Positions 56,069 through 64,000 of a stretch of 64,000 bases of DNA are shown here, in pieces. The number at the start of each line of letters is the position of its first letter. Position 1 is the stretch's first letter. A program made the translations under genes and the position numbers. The DNA is taken from contig CP070632.1 in NCBI GenBank assembly GCA_020356065.1, forward strand, positions 183,692-247,691. The letters run 5' to 3'. Source of the DNA: Nitrospiraceae bacterium (lineage in GTDB: Bacteria > Nitrospirota > Thermodesulfovibrionia > UBA6902). Under the pieces are notes generated by a model. The model did not search any database. It was not told the origin of the DNA and worked only from the letters and a program-made list of their open reading frames with translations.

Positions 56069-57400
56069 TTAGTTACTCAGAATAATTATCTGAAGGTCCA
56101 TAACATTTGTGCCTGTTGGCCCTGTAATGATCAATGAATCCAGTTCCCTGAAAAAATTATAGGAATCATTATCGTTCAGATATTCTGTTGGATCAAGTCC
56201 CATCTCTCTTGCTTTTATCATTGTATCTCCATCAACAATGGCTCCTGCAGCATCTGTCGGACCATCGGTACCATCAGTGCCGGCAGAAAGCAAGGTAATG
56301 CCCTCTGATCCCTCAACTTCCATGGCAAAGCTGAGGGCAAGCTCAGTATTTCTGCCACCCTTGCCTTTTCCTTTTACTGTAACAACTGTTTCTCCCCCGG
56401 ATATGAAGCATTGAGTTCGTTTGTTCCCTGATGAAAATGCTTCTTTTGATTTATCGGCCAGCCACCTGGCCACTTCCCTTGCCTCACCCGTTAGTGATGA
56501 TGACAGAACCCGGGTCTCCAGCCCTGCACTTCTGGCCTCCATCACAGCGGCTTCAACAGCCTTTTGATTGCTTCCCACAATAATATTTTGTATAGACGTA
56601 AATAATGGATTGTCAGGTTTCGGTGTGTCAGGAATTTTCCCGGCAGCACCTTTTTTTAAAACAGTTATTATACTTTGAGGCGCTTTATCAAAAAGATCGT
56701 ACTTATCAATTACATTCAATGCATCACTAAACGTTGATGAATCCGCAGATGTGGGGCCGGAAGCTATCACATCCAGCTTATCTCCGATCACGTCTGAGAT
56801 TATGATACTCTTTAATTTCGCAGGGAATGTAAGTTCTGCAAGCCTGCCGCCTTTTACTTTTGAAAGATGCTTGCGAACAGCATTCAGCTCTTCAATATCA
56901 GCGCCTGCCCTTAACAACAGATCAGTAATTAACTGCTTCTCGCTGAGACTTACACCGTTAATCGGAGATACAAGAAGAGCTGAGCCCCCTCCGGAAATAA
57001 GACACAGCACAAGTGTTTCTTCTCCTGCACCCTCTAAAAGCTTAATGATTTCTTCTGTGGCCTTAATGCCGTTCTCATCCGGAATAGGATGAGCAGCCTC
57101 AAACACTTTTATTTTTCTTAACGCTGATCCCTCCCCCTTTTTCCCCGATCCCTGTAGTTGAGCATGCCCGTATTTCGTCACCACCAGACCGTCGGAAATC
57201 AGACCAATATCAATTACCTCTTCAACAGCAAGCGCCATCTGATAGGCAGCCTTACCAAAACCGACCACAATAATATTTTTGATATTTTGCTGATTCAGGC
57301 TGGAAATAATTTTTCTTGCACAATCTTCAACAATAACTTTGGGGTTAACAGCAGCAAGAGCACTTCGGAATATTTTATCCGCAATATCTCTGTTTCTCAC
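56069..57400 (-). CDS. Glycerate 2-kinase (GckA/MOFRL family)
   Basis: A 443-residue kinase of the DUF4147/MOFRL type that phosphorylates glycerate to 2-phosphoglycerate. N-terminal domain: VVGFGKAAYQMALAVEE and LISGGGSALL; C-terminal MOFRL domain: FISGGETVVTVKGKGKGGR and LSAGTDGTDGPTDAAGA. The older name hydroxypyruvate reductase for this family is misleading. GTG start. It is divergent from the GpgS-like gene 120 bases away; glycerate metabolism ties it to the glucosylglycerate genes. Confidence 0.93.
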   Translation of the reverse strand: MRNRDIADKIFRSALAAVNPKVIVEDCARKIISSLNQQNIKNIIVVGFGKAAYQMALAVEEVIDIGLISDGLVVTKYGHAQLQGSGKKGEGSALRKIKVFEAAHPIPDENGIKATEEIIKLLEGAGEETLVLCLISGGGSALLVSPINGVSLSEKQLITDLLLRAGADIEELNAVRKHLSKVKGGRLAELTFPAKLKSIIISDVIGDKLDVIASGPTSADSSTFSDALNVIDKYDLFDKAPQSIITVLKKGAAGKIPDTPKPDNPLFTSIQNIIVGSNQKAVEAAVMEARSAGLETRVLSSSLTGEAREVARWLADKSKEAFSSGNKRTQCFISGGETVVTVKGKGKGGRNTELALSFAMEVEGSEGITLLSAGTDGTDGPTDAAGAIVDGDTMIKAREMGLDPTEYLNDNDSYNFFRELDSLIITGPTGTNVMDLQIIILSN

Positions 57401-57521
57401 TATATTCTTTTTCTTGACCTATTAATTGTTTATATTTATACTTATCTTACTTTATTTTAAATATTTTTTTGGCCTTCAGCGGAGTGTGCATTACGGCCAG
57501 AGAAAGAGTTGCAATAGAATT

Positions 57522-58733
57522 ATGGCGGATTTTCATCAGACAGGTGGAATAGCTACTTTCCATAAACTGGGCACAACCGCACTTGAGAAAATTGAAGCTG
57601 AACTCTCCTGGTATTCCCAGGAACGTCCTATCGCACTAGTCCTGCCCTCTCTCTATTCTGAATTAAAAGCTGAAGCCCTTTCAGGAATAGTCAATCAGCT
57701 TAAGCGTGTCAATTATTTAAAGGAAATAATCGTAACTCTTGGTCCCTGCACGAGAGAAGAGTTCGAGCATGCAAAGAAATATTTCTCTGTATTGCCCCAG
57801 TCGGTTCGTATCATCTGGAACAATGGCGACCGGGTCAGTGCAGTTTTTAAAACAATCGAAGCTGCCGGTCTGCAGCTTGGAGATACCGGCAAAGGTCAGT
57901 CTGCCTGGATGGCTTACGGTTATTTAATCGCTCAGAAAAATATTAGCGTCATAGCACTTCACGACTGTGATATTCTTACCTATGACCGCAGGTTACTGGC
58001 AAGACTGTGCTATCCCACTGCCAACCCCAATCTTAAATATGAGTTCTGCAAGGGATATTACAGCAGGGTCACTGACAAAATGCATGGAAGAGTATCTCGA
58101 TTGCTTATAACACCTCTCTTACGATCTTTGATTAAGATTCAGGGGCACATCCCGATTCTCGATTTTCTGGATAGTTTCAGATATCCCCTTGCAGGTGAAT
58201 TCTCCATGGATATTGATATCGCCCGCATTAACAAAATACCGGGCGACTGGGGACTGGAAGTGGGAGTTCTTGCGGAAGTATACAGAAACTGTTCGGTCAG
58301 AAGAGTATGCCAGATTGATATCGCTGATAACTACGAACATAAACATCAGGCACTATCCCCTGATGATATGTCAACAGGACTTCTCAAGATGTGTATAGAT
58401 ATAAGCAAATCCATATTCCGGACACTTGCTTCAGAAGGTTCGGTGTTTTCGAGCGGCCTCTTCAGGTCTCTCATTGCAACGTATGTGAGAACAGCACAGG
58501 ACATGTTAAAGCATTATGAAGATGATGCTGCTGTTAACGGTCTCAAATTTGACAGACATGAGGAAAGTCTCGCTGTTGAAACATTTACACAGGGAATAAA
58601 AGTGGCATCAGAAATAATAATGAAAGACCCGCTCGGTGTGCCATTGATTTCAAGCTGGGATCGTGTTTCTTCAGCTTTGCCTAAGATCATGGAAATGGTA
58701 AAATATGCCGTTGATGAGGATAATAGACTGTAA
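57522..58733 (+). CDS. Glucosyl-3-phosphoglycerate synthase-like glycosyltransferase
   Basis: A 403-residue GT-A glycosyltransferase resembling GpgS/GT81, which joins glucose from a nucleotide sugar to 3-phosphoglycerate. LVLPSLYSELKAEALSGIV is the nucleotide-binding start, GDTGKGQSAWMAYGYL and the metal site ALHDCDIL (DxD-type) follow, and PLAGEFSMDIDIARINKIPGDWG covers the acceptor region. ATG 57522 begins the conserved part; ribosome site is weak. Product dephosphorylation could be done by the HAD phosphatase at 52062. Confidence 0.85.
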   Translation: MADFHQTGGIATFHKLGTTALEKIEAELSWYSQERPIALVLPSLYSELKAEALSGIVNQLKRVNYLKEIIVTLGPCTREEFEHAKKYFSVLPQSVRIIWNNGDRVSAVFKTIEAAGLQLGDTGKGQSAWMAYGYLIAQKNISVIALHDCDILTYDRRLLARLCYPTANPNLKYEFCKGYYSRVTDKMHGRVSRLLITPLLRSLIKIQGHIPILDFLDSFRYPLAGEFSMDIDIARINKIPGDWGLEVGVLAEVYRNCSVRRVCQIDIADNYEHKHQALSPDDMSTGLLKMCIDISKSIFRTLASEGSVFSSGLFRSLIATYVRTAQDMLKHYEDDAAVNGLKFDRHEESLAVETFTQGIKVASEIIMKDPLGVPLISSWDRVSSALPKIMEMVKYAVDEDNRL

Positions 58734-58833
58734 TATCGGCATGTGTATGAAACAGTACACCTGAAATATAAAATGCTTTTGATGTCAATTTATATATCAG
58801 CAATTAACCAAAAAATATGTTGAGGAGGAGTAC

Positions 58834-59256
58834 ATGAGTTTCTGGGAGAAGATTCAGGAAGATTTAAAGAAGAACCTTCAGGAAGGTCTTGAAATATTCA
58901 GGGAAGGCAGTTCGGTTGTTACGGACAAGCTTGAAAAGTTTACAGAAGAGGGCAAGAAAAAATATAAGGTGTTTAACCTGAACATGAAAGTCCAGGAAGA
59001 TTTTGCCAAGCTTGGAGGAGAAATCTATGATCTGATTTCGAAAAAATCAAAGAATCCGTTGGGAAATAAAAAGGTAAAATCCATAATTGCCAAAATAAAT
59101 AAAATGGAAGACCAGATTTCCACACTTGAATCAAAAGACGCCGGGGAGACAGTAAAGAAATCCCCAAAGAAAGCCACAAAGAAGAAAACGGTACGAAAGA
59201 AAAAAACTGCAGAAAAGAAGAGTGCGGCAAAGAAGCAGACAAAAAAATCAACATGA
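58834..59256 (+). CDS. Small coiled-coil protein with histone H1-like lysine-rich tail
   Basis: A 140-residue protein of unknown function. Residues 1-100 are amphipathic helices (WEKIQEDLKKNLQEGLEIF, VQEDFAKLGGEIYDLIS), and residues about 108-140 are a Lys/Ala/Thr-rich tail (KKATKKKTVRKKK, KKSAAKKQTKK) like bacterial H1-type DNA-binding tails. It could bind nucleic acid or anionic polymers; phasin-like association is another reading. Strong ttgaggagg ribosome site; the stop overlaps the peptidase start (ATGA). Confidence 0.78.
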   Translation: MSFWEKIQEDLKKNLQEGLEIFREGSSVVTDKLEKFTEEGKKKYKVFNLNMKVQEDFAKLGGEIYDLISKKSKNPLGNKKVKSIIAKINKMEDQISTLESKDAGETVKKSPKKATKKKTVRKKKTAEKKSAAKKQTKKST

Positions 59257-60488
59257 ACCGAACACTGCCGATTATAGGTGCGGCATCCGTCATCATTTTT
59301 ATGCTGATTAATTTAAGGACGGAATCCAACGATAATCATGAGCAGCGCTCTGAACCCGCCAAAACCGGTATTACCTTGAACGGAGCATTCCAGCCAGGAG
59401 AAACTCTCGAACGTATATTTAATACACTTAACCTGGATTTGGCAGATCTCTCAGAAATAGTGGCGAGTTCAAAGGGAGTCCACAATCTTTCCATGATCTC
59501 TGTTGGAAGCTTATACTCTTTTGAGATCGATAAAGAAGAAAAGCACATCAAGCAAATGCGTCTGGTCATAGACGATGTTTCGTTTCTCGACATTATCAGA
59601 GATACTGAAGGGTTTATATCCAGAAAAGTAACATTACCTGTGACAAAAAAAACCGGTTCTCTGTATATACATATAGATGATAATCTCGCAAATGCCATGC
59701 CCAGTAATCATAAAGAGTACCATAAACTGACGTTAAAACTGTCCGATATTTATGCATGGGACATTGATTTTTCCAGTGATATACGAAGCGGAGACTCGGT
59801 TAAGATCGTAATTGAAGAGCTGTGGGTTGGGGAGGTCTTTAAGGGCTATGGAGAAATACTGGCAGCAGAGTTTGTAAACAACGGTAAAATGCATGCTGCA
59901 TACAGATTTGAAAATCAAGGGTACGCAGATTACTATGACACGAAGGGTAAATCACTGAAAAAAGCCCTCCTGAGGTCCCCGCTTCGATTCAAATATATCA
60001 GTTCCGGATTCAGCAAACGACGGTTTCATCCGGCGCTCAGAATATACCGGCCGCATCTGGGAGTTGACTATGCCGCTCCAACAGGTACACCTGTTTCAGC
60101 GGCAGGCAGCGGTGAGGTAATGTTTTCAGGATATAAGGGTCAGAACGGAAGGATGGTTAAAATCAGGCACCGAGGTGGTTATATTACATATTATGGACAT
60201 CTTTCAAAAATTCCAAAGAAAATAAGAAAAGGGGCCAAGGTGAGCCAGGGGGATATTATCGGTTATGTTGGTACTACCGGACTTTCAACAGGGCCCCATC
60301 TTGATTACAGGATTAAGTTTAACGGCAAATTTGTTAATCCTCTGAAAATTAAGCTTCCACGGGGAACATCGGTTCCAAAAAAACTGATGACCGATTTCAG
60401 GAAAGTGGTTGAGAGCTTTGATTCAAGACTTGCATCCATAGATCAGCCGGTGATGGCATCTCGTGTTAAAAGTAAAACATCAGGGTGA
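59253..60488 (+). CDS. M23-family (LytM) metallopeptidase, membrane-anchored
   Basis: A 411-residue peptidoglycan endopeptidase-like protein. An N-terminal hydrophobic segment (about 4-18) serves as signal or anchor. A region at about 40-100 resembles the OapA/LysM-like part of MepM (GETLERIFNTLNLDLADLSEI). The LytM domain at about 265-370 has HLGVDYAAPTGTPV (Zn His and Asp) and TYYGHL; the last metal motif reads GPHLDYR instead of HxH, with Asp at the usual second His, a variant known in some YebA-like proteins but possibly lowering activity. Translation is coupled to the lysine-rich protein. Confidence 0.9.
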   Translation: MNRTLPIIGAASVIIFMLINLRTESNDNHEQRSEPAKTGITLNGAFQPGETLERIFNTLNLDLADLSEIVASSKGVHNLSMISVGSLYSFEIDKEEKHIKQMRLVIDDVSFLDIIRDTEGFISRKVTLPVTKKTGSLYIHIDDNLANAMPSNHKEYHKLTLKLSDIYAWDIDFSSDIRSGDSVKIVIEELWVGEVFKGYGEILAAEFVNNGKMHAAYRFENQGYADYYDTKGKSLKKALLRSPLRFKYISSGFSKRRFHPALRIYRPHLGVDYAAPTGTPVSAAGSGEVMFSGYKGQNGRMVKIRHRGGYITYYGHLSKIPKKIRKGAKVSQGDIIGYVGTTGLSTGPHLDYRIKFNGKFVNPLKIKLPRGTSVPKKLMTDFRKVVESFDSRLASIDQPVMASRVKSKTSG

Positions 60489-60545
60489 AAAGGGCATTAC
60501 TTATCCTTTTCCTCACGGGCCCGTTTATATCAGGAAGGAGAAATA

Positions 60546-61220
60546 TTGGCTAAAGCATCAAAATACTTTGAATTCAAGCAATGCGTAAGCATAGTCAAAG
60601 CTACTGGCCAGCAGGCAAAAAACCTGAAGGAATTAAGAAAACTGATAGCTTCTGTAGGTGATGAGTCCATACTTCATCACACGCATCAGTATTTCATCAA
60701 GGGGCATATGCTGGATTATACAAATGACTTTTCTCAGTGGGCAGGAGAATATCTTGAAGAGAGGGCGCTTGCTGAACGTCTTACAAGCATAGATCCTTAT
60801 ACGCTGAAATCAATTACAGCCGTAAGAAAAGAACTGATAAGGGAGATAGATGCTTTTCTCGATGCCTTTCCTGAACCCCGTGACGTTACCAGTGGAAATG
60901 AGTTTTATTTTAATGAGACGATCAACCTTGTTTTCCCTGTCGGAGTAAAGACCAAGAATCTTGCAGAGTTTCTGGTTGCATTGGAACATGTTGATTCGGG
61001 AAGCATATATTATCATTTTTATGATTCCAGAATCCGTCTCGGTGAAGGTGCCGTAGATGATTTTTCCAGATGGATAGAGCACACTCTTGGTAGAAAAAAC
61101 CTTGCAGACAGTATAAGGGCCATTGACCCATTCATGCATAGTATAGAAAGTATCCGAAGCCATATTAAGAATGTGGTAGAAGAATATGTCAGGGCTGACA
61201 TGGAAGGAGTTGCGACGTGA
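60546..61220 (+). CDS. Duplicated-domain protein of unknown function (DUF5752-like)
   Basis: A 224-residue soluble protein made of two homologous halves (about 7-100 and 112-215). Matching blocks are DFSQWAGEYLEERALAERL/DFSRWIEHTLGRKNLADSI and SIDPYTLKSI/AIDPFMHSIE. I recall this family as DUF5752, often beside glycosyltransferases. TTG start with ggaaggag upstream. Its stop overlaps the GT4 start by four bases (GTGA), so it is likely made with that enzyme, perhaps as regulator or partner. Function unknown. Confidence 0.75.
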   Translation: MAKASKYFEFKQCVSIVKATGQQAKNLKELRKLIASVGDESILHHTHQYFIKGHMLDYTNDFSQWAGEYLEERALAERLTSIDPYTLKSITAVRKELIREIDAFLDAFPEPRDVTSGNEFYFNETINLVFPVGVKTKNLAEFLVALEHVDSGSIYYHFYDSRIRLGEGAVDDFSRWIEHTLGRKNLADSIRAIDPFMHSIESIRSHIKNVVEEYVRADMEGVAT

Positions 61221-62440
61221 TCAGGCAATACTCGGGAATCGCCCCCAAAGGCGACTTACAGTTGATTCAGAACCTTTGCCGCAAACTTAAAGGGAAGTCA
61301 TTTCTTCATATTAATTCTACGCGTGAAGGTGGCGGAGTAGCAGAAATCCTTAACCGGATGATCCCCCTGCTGCAGGACCTGAGTATTGATGCACGATGGG
61401 AAGTCATAGAGGGTGACGCCAGGTTTTTTGACTTTACAAAGAAGGTCCATAATGCGCTTCAGGGCAACAAGGAAGCGTTCACAAAAAAAATGTGGGACTA
61501 CTATTACGAGGTCAACAAAAGAAACAGGAAGAATTTAAACCTCGTTGCAGACGCCGTTCTTATTCACGATCCCCAGCCTGCCCCGTTAATCGATTACAGG
61601 CCCAGATCAAAAAAAACCATATGGATGTGGAGATGCCATATTGATATATCCAATCCAATGCAAGGCTGCTGGTCAAATCTCAAAAAGCATATTGTCAAGT
61701 ATGATACTGCAATATTTTCGGTAACAAAATTTTCAAAATCCCTGCCCATTCATGAATACATTGTTACGCCTTCGATTGACCCCCTCAGTGATAAAAACAG
61801 GGACCTGACTGTAGAAGAAATCAATGAAGTGGCTGACAGGTTCAACATCCCCCGTGACAAACCGATTATTCTTCAGGTTTCAAGGTTTGACAGGTTTAAG
61901 GATCCCATCGGCGTTATCAATGCTTATAAAATTGTCAAGAATTATAATGACTGCCGACTGATATTAGTCGGCAGCTCTGCAACTGATGATCCTGAGGGAG
62001 AAGCAATTCTGAATGAAGTCAGGGATTATGCCTCCGATGATCCGGACATACTGATTCTCCTGCTTCCTCCTGATCATCATACGGAGATAAATGCCATACA
62101 GAGGATGTCAGATATCATTCTTCAGAAATCAATCAAGGAAGGATTCGGTCTTACCGTGTCGGAAGCCATGTGGAAAGAAAAGCCTGTTATCGGAGGGGCT
62201 GTCGGTGGTATACCATTACAGATAGTACATGGCGTAACCGGCTTTGTTGTATATTCTGTTGAAGGAGCAGCCTACAGGATAAGACAGTACCTCAATAACC
62301 CGGAGCTGGCAAAGGAAATGGGCCGCACCGGAAAGGAGTACGTCAGGAACAATTTCCTGTTGACACGGCAGATCAGAGACTACCTGTCGTTATGGTATTG
62401 CAGCAGCGTGAGAGGTAATAAGAAAGTATTCGAATTATGA
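61217..62440 (+). CDS. GT4 glycosyltransferase, trehalose synthase (TreT)-like
   Basis: A 407-residue retaining glycosyltransferase of the TreT type, which joins a nucleotide-sugar glucose to glucose. INSTREGGGVAEILNRMIPL, VLIHDPQPAPLI, RCHIDISNPM and KSIKEGFGLTVSEAMWKEKP (EX7E catalytic motif) are present. GTG start overlapping the preceding gene. In this neighbourhood, with a GpgS-like synthase and phosphatase, it may make trehalose or extend glucosylglycerate; sequence alone does not decide. Confidence 0.87.
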   Translation: MIRQYSGIAPKGDLQLIQNLCRKLKGKSFLHINSTREGGGVAEILNRMIPLLQDLSIDARWEVIEGDARFFDFTKKVHNALQGNKEAFTKKMWDYYYEVNKRNRKNLNLVADAVLIHDPQPAPLIDYRPRSKKTIWMWRCHIDISNPMQGCWSNLKKHIVKYDTAIFSVTKFSKSLPIHEYIVTPSIDPLSDKNRDLTVEEINEVADRFNIPRDKPIILQVSRFDRFKDPIGVINAYKIVKNYNDCRLILVGSSATDDPEGEAILNEVRDYASDDPDILILLLPPDHHTEINAIQRMSDIILQKSIKEGFGLTVSEAMWKEKPVIGGAVGGIPLQIVHGVTGFVVYSVEGAAYRIRQYLNNPELAKEMGRTGKEYVRNNFLLTRQIRDYLSLWYCSSVRGNKKVFEL

Positions 62441-62851
62441 TTGTGCGAAAGAATGTAGTTTGCTGGTAATTCTTTTCATTAATAGTACAGGTAATAAACA
62501 TAGTTTCCTGGCATGACACATTGATTAGACTCTTTCATGCGTATCCGGTAAAATAATCTCGTTAATTAAAAAAAGTTATCATGCCTGTATATCATGCTAT
62601 TGCAGATTGACATATAATGATTTATCACTCACTCTTGTCGGAAGTCTGAACTTGTCAGATTCCGGTCAAGCCGGAATGACGAACCAACCGGTGTCATTCC
62701 CGCAGTCTGTTGAGAGGATTCCGGTCATTTCAATATGTTCCGGTCGGAGCGACCGTCAGCGGAGACCGCACCGGGACTCGCTTCAGGATGCCAGATTATA
62801 CACTTCGGACATGCAGAATTATTATTAGTAATTATTTCAACCTGTAATGTA
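62441..62851. other. Intergenic region with short palindromic repeats
   Basis: No gene seen in about 410 bases. ATTCCGG-TCAAG-CCGGAAT (62659-62677) is a perfect hairpin next to GTCATTCC fragments on both sides, the look of decayed 'tcattcc..ggaatga' dispersed repeats. A second hairpin CGGTCG-GAG-CGACCG lies at 62733-62747. They may be REP-like; no transposase is present. Confidence 0.5.
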
Positions 62852-64000
62852 ATGAAATCTGACAACCTCAAATCACTGCTGGACAGGATCTCTACATTAC
62901 AGATCGGTGAGCATACCCTTCTTATTGCCATGTCCATTGTGGTTGGGATCTTAAGTGGTTTTGCCAATATTCTCTTACGCGCAACAATGCATTTTGTTCA
63001 TGAAGTTGTATTTATCGGAGGCTCCACGATTCTGCATATTGATAAAGGCGGGGGATACAGACTGCTCCTCCCCTTATTGCCAATTTGTGGTGCTATCCTG
63101 CTCATACCCCTTTCACGTGTCTTCCGTGATGATGTTAATGGATATGGCTTTCCCAAATTTCTGGAACAGGTTAATATCAAGGGTGGAAGGGTCAGGAAAA
63201 GGACCATCCCGGTAAAAATCCTCGGTTCTGCGTTTACCATAGGCACGGGAGGCTCTGCCGGGGTCGAAGGGCCGATTGCACAGATAGGAGGAGCTATAGG
63301 CTCACTTGTAGGGCAGGTTTTCAAGGTATCCGGAAACAGGATCAAACTCTTGATAGCAGCCGGTTCAGCCGGTGGAGTAGCAGCCACATTTAACGCTCCT
63401 ATTGCAGGAGTAATGTTTGCCACCGAGATTGTACTGCTGGGCAATTATGAGCTTACGTCCTTTGCAGCAATTGTCATATCTTCGGGACTGGCAACAGTTG
63501 TATCCAGAATGTATTACGGTGAAAATGCCATCTTTACTGTCCCTGCCTACGATGCAAGCATATATGAAATTCCTTTTTATATTTTATTCGGCGTTTTTAT
63601 GGGGATAACAGCCGTACTGTACATAAAAATGTTTTATAAGGTGAAAGACAGATTTGATAAAATGCACATTCATCCATGGATGAAGCCTGTAACTGGAGCG
63701 TTCATTATCGGGTGCATAGGGATATTTTTTCCGTATGTAATGGGAGACGGTTATGAATTCATTCAGATGGCCCTCGACGGCAAGATAATATTCTTAATAA
63801 TGCTCATCCTTGTCTTTTTGAAGATAGTTGCCACGTCTTTTACTCTTGGATCTGGGGGAGCAGGAGGTGTGTTCGCGCCTGCCCTGTTCATAGGGGCCAT
63901 GGCCGGAGGAAGTTTCGGCTGGATAGTACATTCACTTTTCCCCTCATACACGGCAAATCCCGGCGCGTACGCCACCGTCGGTATCGGGGCCTTTCTCGCA
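62852..64000 (+). CDS. ClC-family chloride channel/transporter (3' end outside window)
   Basis: An open frame of 383 codons from ATG 62852 to the window edge, with at least nine hydrophobic helices. ClC motifs: GYGFP (in place of GSGIP), GSAGVEGP with the gating-type Glu, and GSGGAGGVFAPALFIGA. The first motif change suggests altered anion selectivity compared with classical ClC. The C-terminus, which may include CBS domains, lies beyond the window. Weak ribosome site. The gene stands alone after an intergenic region with palindromes. Confidence 0.92.
   Translation, partial: MKSDNLKSLLDRISTLQIGEHTLLIAMSIVVGILSGFANILLRATMHFVHEVVFIGGSTILHIDKGGGYRLLLPLLPICGAILLIPLSRVFRDDVNGYGFPKFLEQVNIKGGRVRKRTIPVKILGSAFTIGTGGSAGVEGPIAQIGGAIGSLVGQVFKVSGNRIKLLIAAGSAGGVAATFNAPIAGVMFATEIVLLGNYELTSFAAIVISSGLATVVSRMYYGENAIFTVPAYDASIYEIPFYILFGVFMGITAVLYIKMFYKVKDRFDKMHIHPWMKPVTGAFIIGCIGIFFPYVMGDGYEFIQMALDGKIIFLIMLILVFLKIVATSFTLGSGGAGGVFAPALFIGAMAGGSFGWIVHSLFPSYTANPGAYATVGIGAFLA

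Noticed and set aside
57426..57521. Upstream extension of the GpgS-like gene from TTG 57426
   Set aside because: The added residues are hydrophobic AT-rich translation without family similarity; the family start matches ATG 57522.
62607..63608. Small plus- and minus-strand frames around the ClC gene and the intergenic palindromes
   Set aside because: They are out of frame with the clearly coding ClC sequence or translate the dispersed palindromic repeats.

Overview
The window is a stretch of chromosome from a Gram-negative, probably anaerobic bacterium with moderately AT-rich DNA. It encodes outer-membrane biogenesis (an Omp85/BamA-like protein, a TamB-like protein, Lgt), a futalosine-pathway menaquinone enzyme (MqnD), split MetV/MetF folate chemistry, c-di-GMP signalling and chemotaxis receptors. 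The gene content fits Nitrospirota or Desulfobacterota-type lineages; sequence reading alone does not decide between them. No plasmid, phage, transposase or CRISPR locus was seen.

Layout. 1-3600: tail of NAD kinase, family 4 uracil-DNA glycosylase, HIT protein, principal sigma factor RpoD. 4000-6650: a secreted MopE-like metal-binding repeat protein and a LysM protein. 6800-10040 (minus): rplM-rpsI-argC-argJ. 10154-10339 (minus): a small gene not found by ordinary ORF calling, a dual-CXXC zinc-ribbon-like protein with an in-frame TGA followed by a SECIS-like hairpin, read here as a selenoprotein. 10688-15939: two histidine kinases and a REC-HD-GYP regulator. 16207-20296 (minus): a three-gene envelope operon of unknown function. 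20704-23469: a decayed receiver domain, mqnD, a Ppx/GppA phosphatase and a GNAT acetyltransferase. 23632-30971 (minus): tamB-like, Omp85 and SurA-like genes. 31202-33478: tRNA-Ala, PilZ protein, chemoreceptor. 33807-38495: fabG-acpP-fabF-rnc-purM-purN. 39153-45310: UDP-glucuronate decarboxylase-like gene and a complete branched-chain amino-acid (Liv) ABC transporter. 45430-49301: tRNA-Gln and a folate/C1 group (long FolD-like enzyme, FolE, MetV, MetF). 49393-52085: small membrane protein, lgt, FKBP isomerase, panB. 52062-62440: phosphatase, glycerate kinase, glucosyl-3-phosphoglycerate synthase-like and GT4 genes suggesting a glucosylglycerate-type compatible-solute pathway, interleaved with a rhodanese-like protein, a second chemoreceptor, an M23 peptidase and small proteins. 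62852-end: a ClC chloride channel cut by the window edge.

The most interesting signals are (1) the unannotated selenoprotein gene; (2) two related, structured, intergenic elements at 53219-53344 and 53442-53537 whose closing stems covary; (3) two palindromic elements (16038-16163 and 50596-50747) with perfect arms and identical 90-nt interiors, sharing an A7/T7 core with the previous pair; (4) the unknown envelope operon; and (5) the scattered osmolyte genes. Recurrent extended -10 promoters (TGTTATA-type) precede rpoD, mqnD, livH, the FKBP gene and tRNA-Ala, and at mqnD and livH they sit so close to the start codon that leaderless mRNA is likely.
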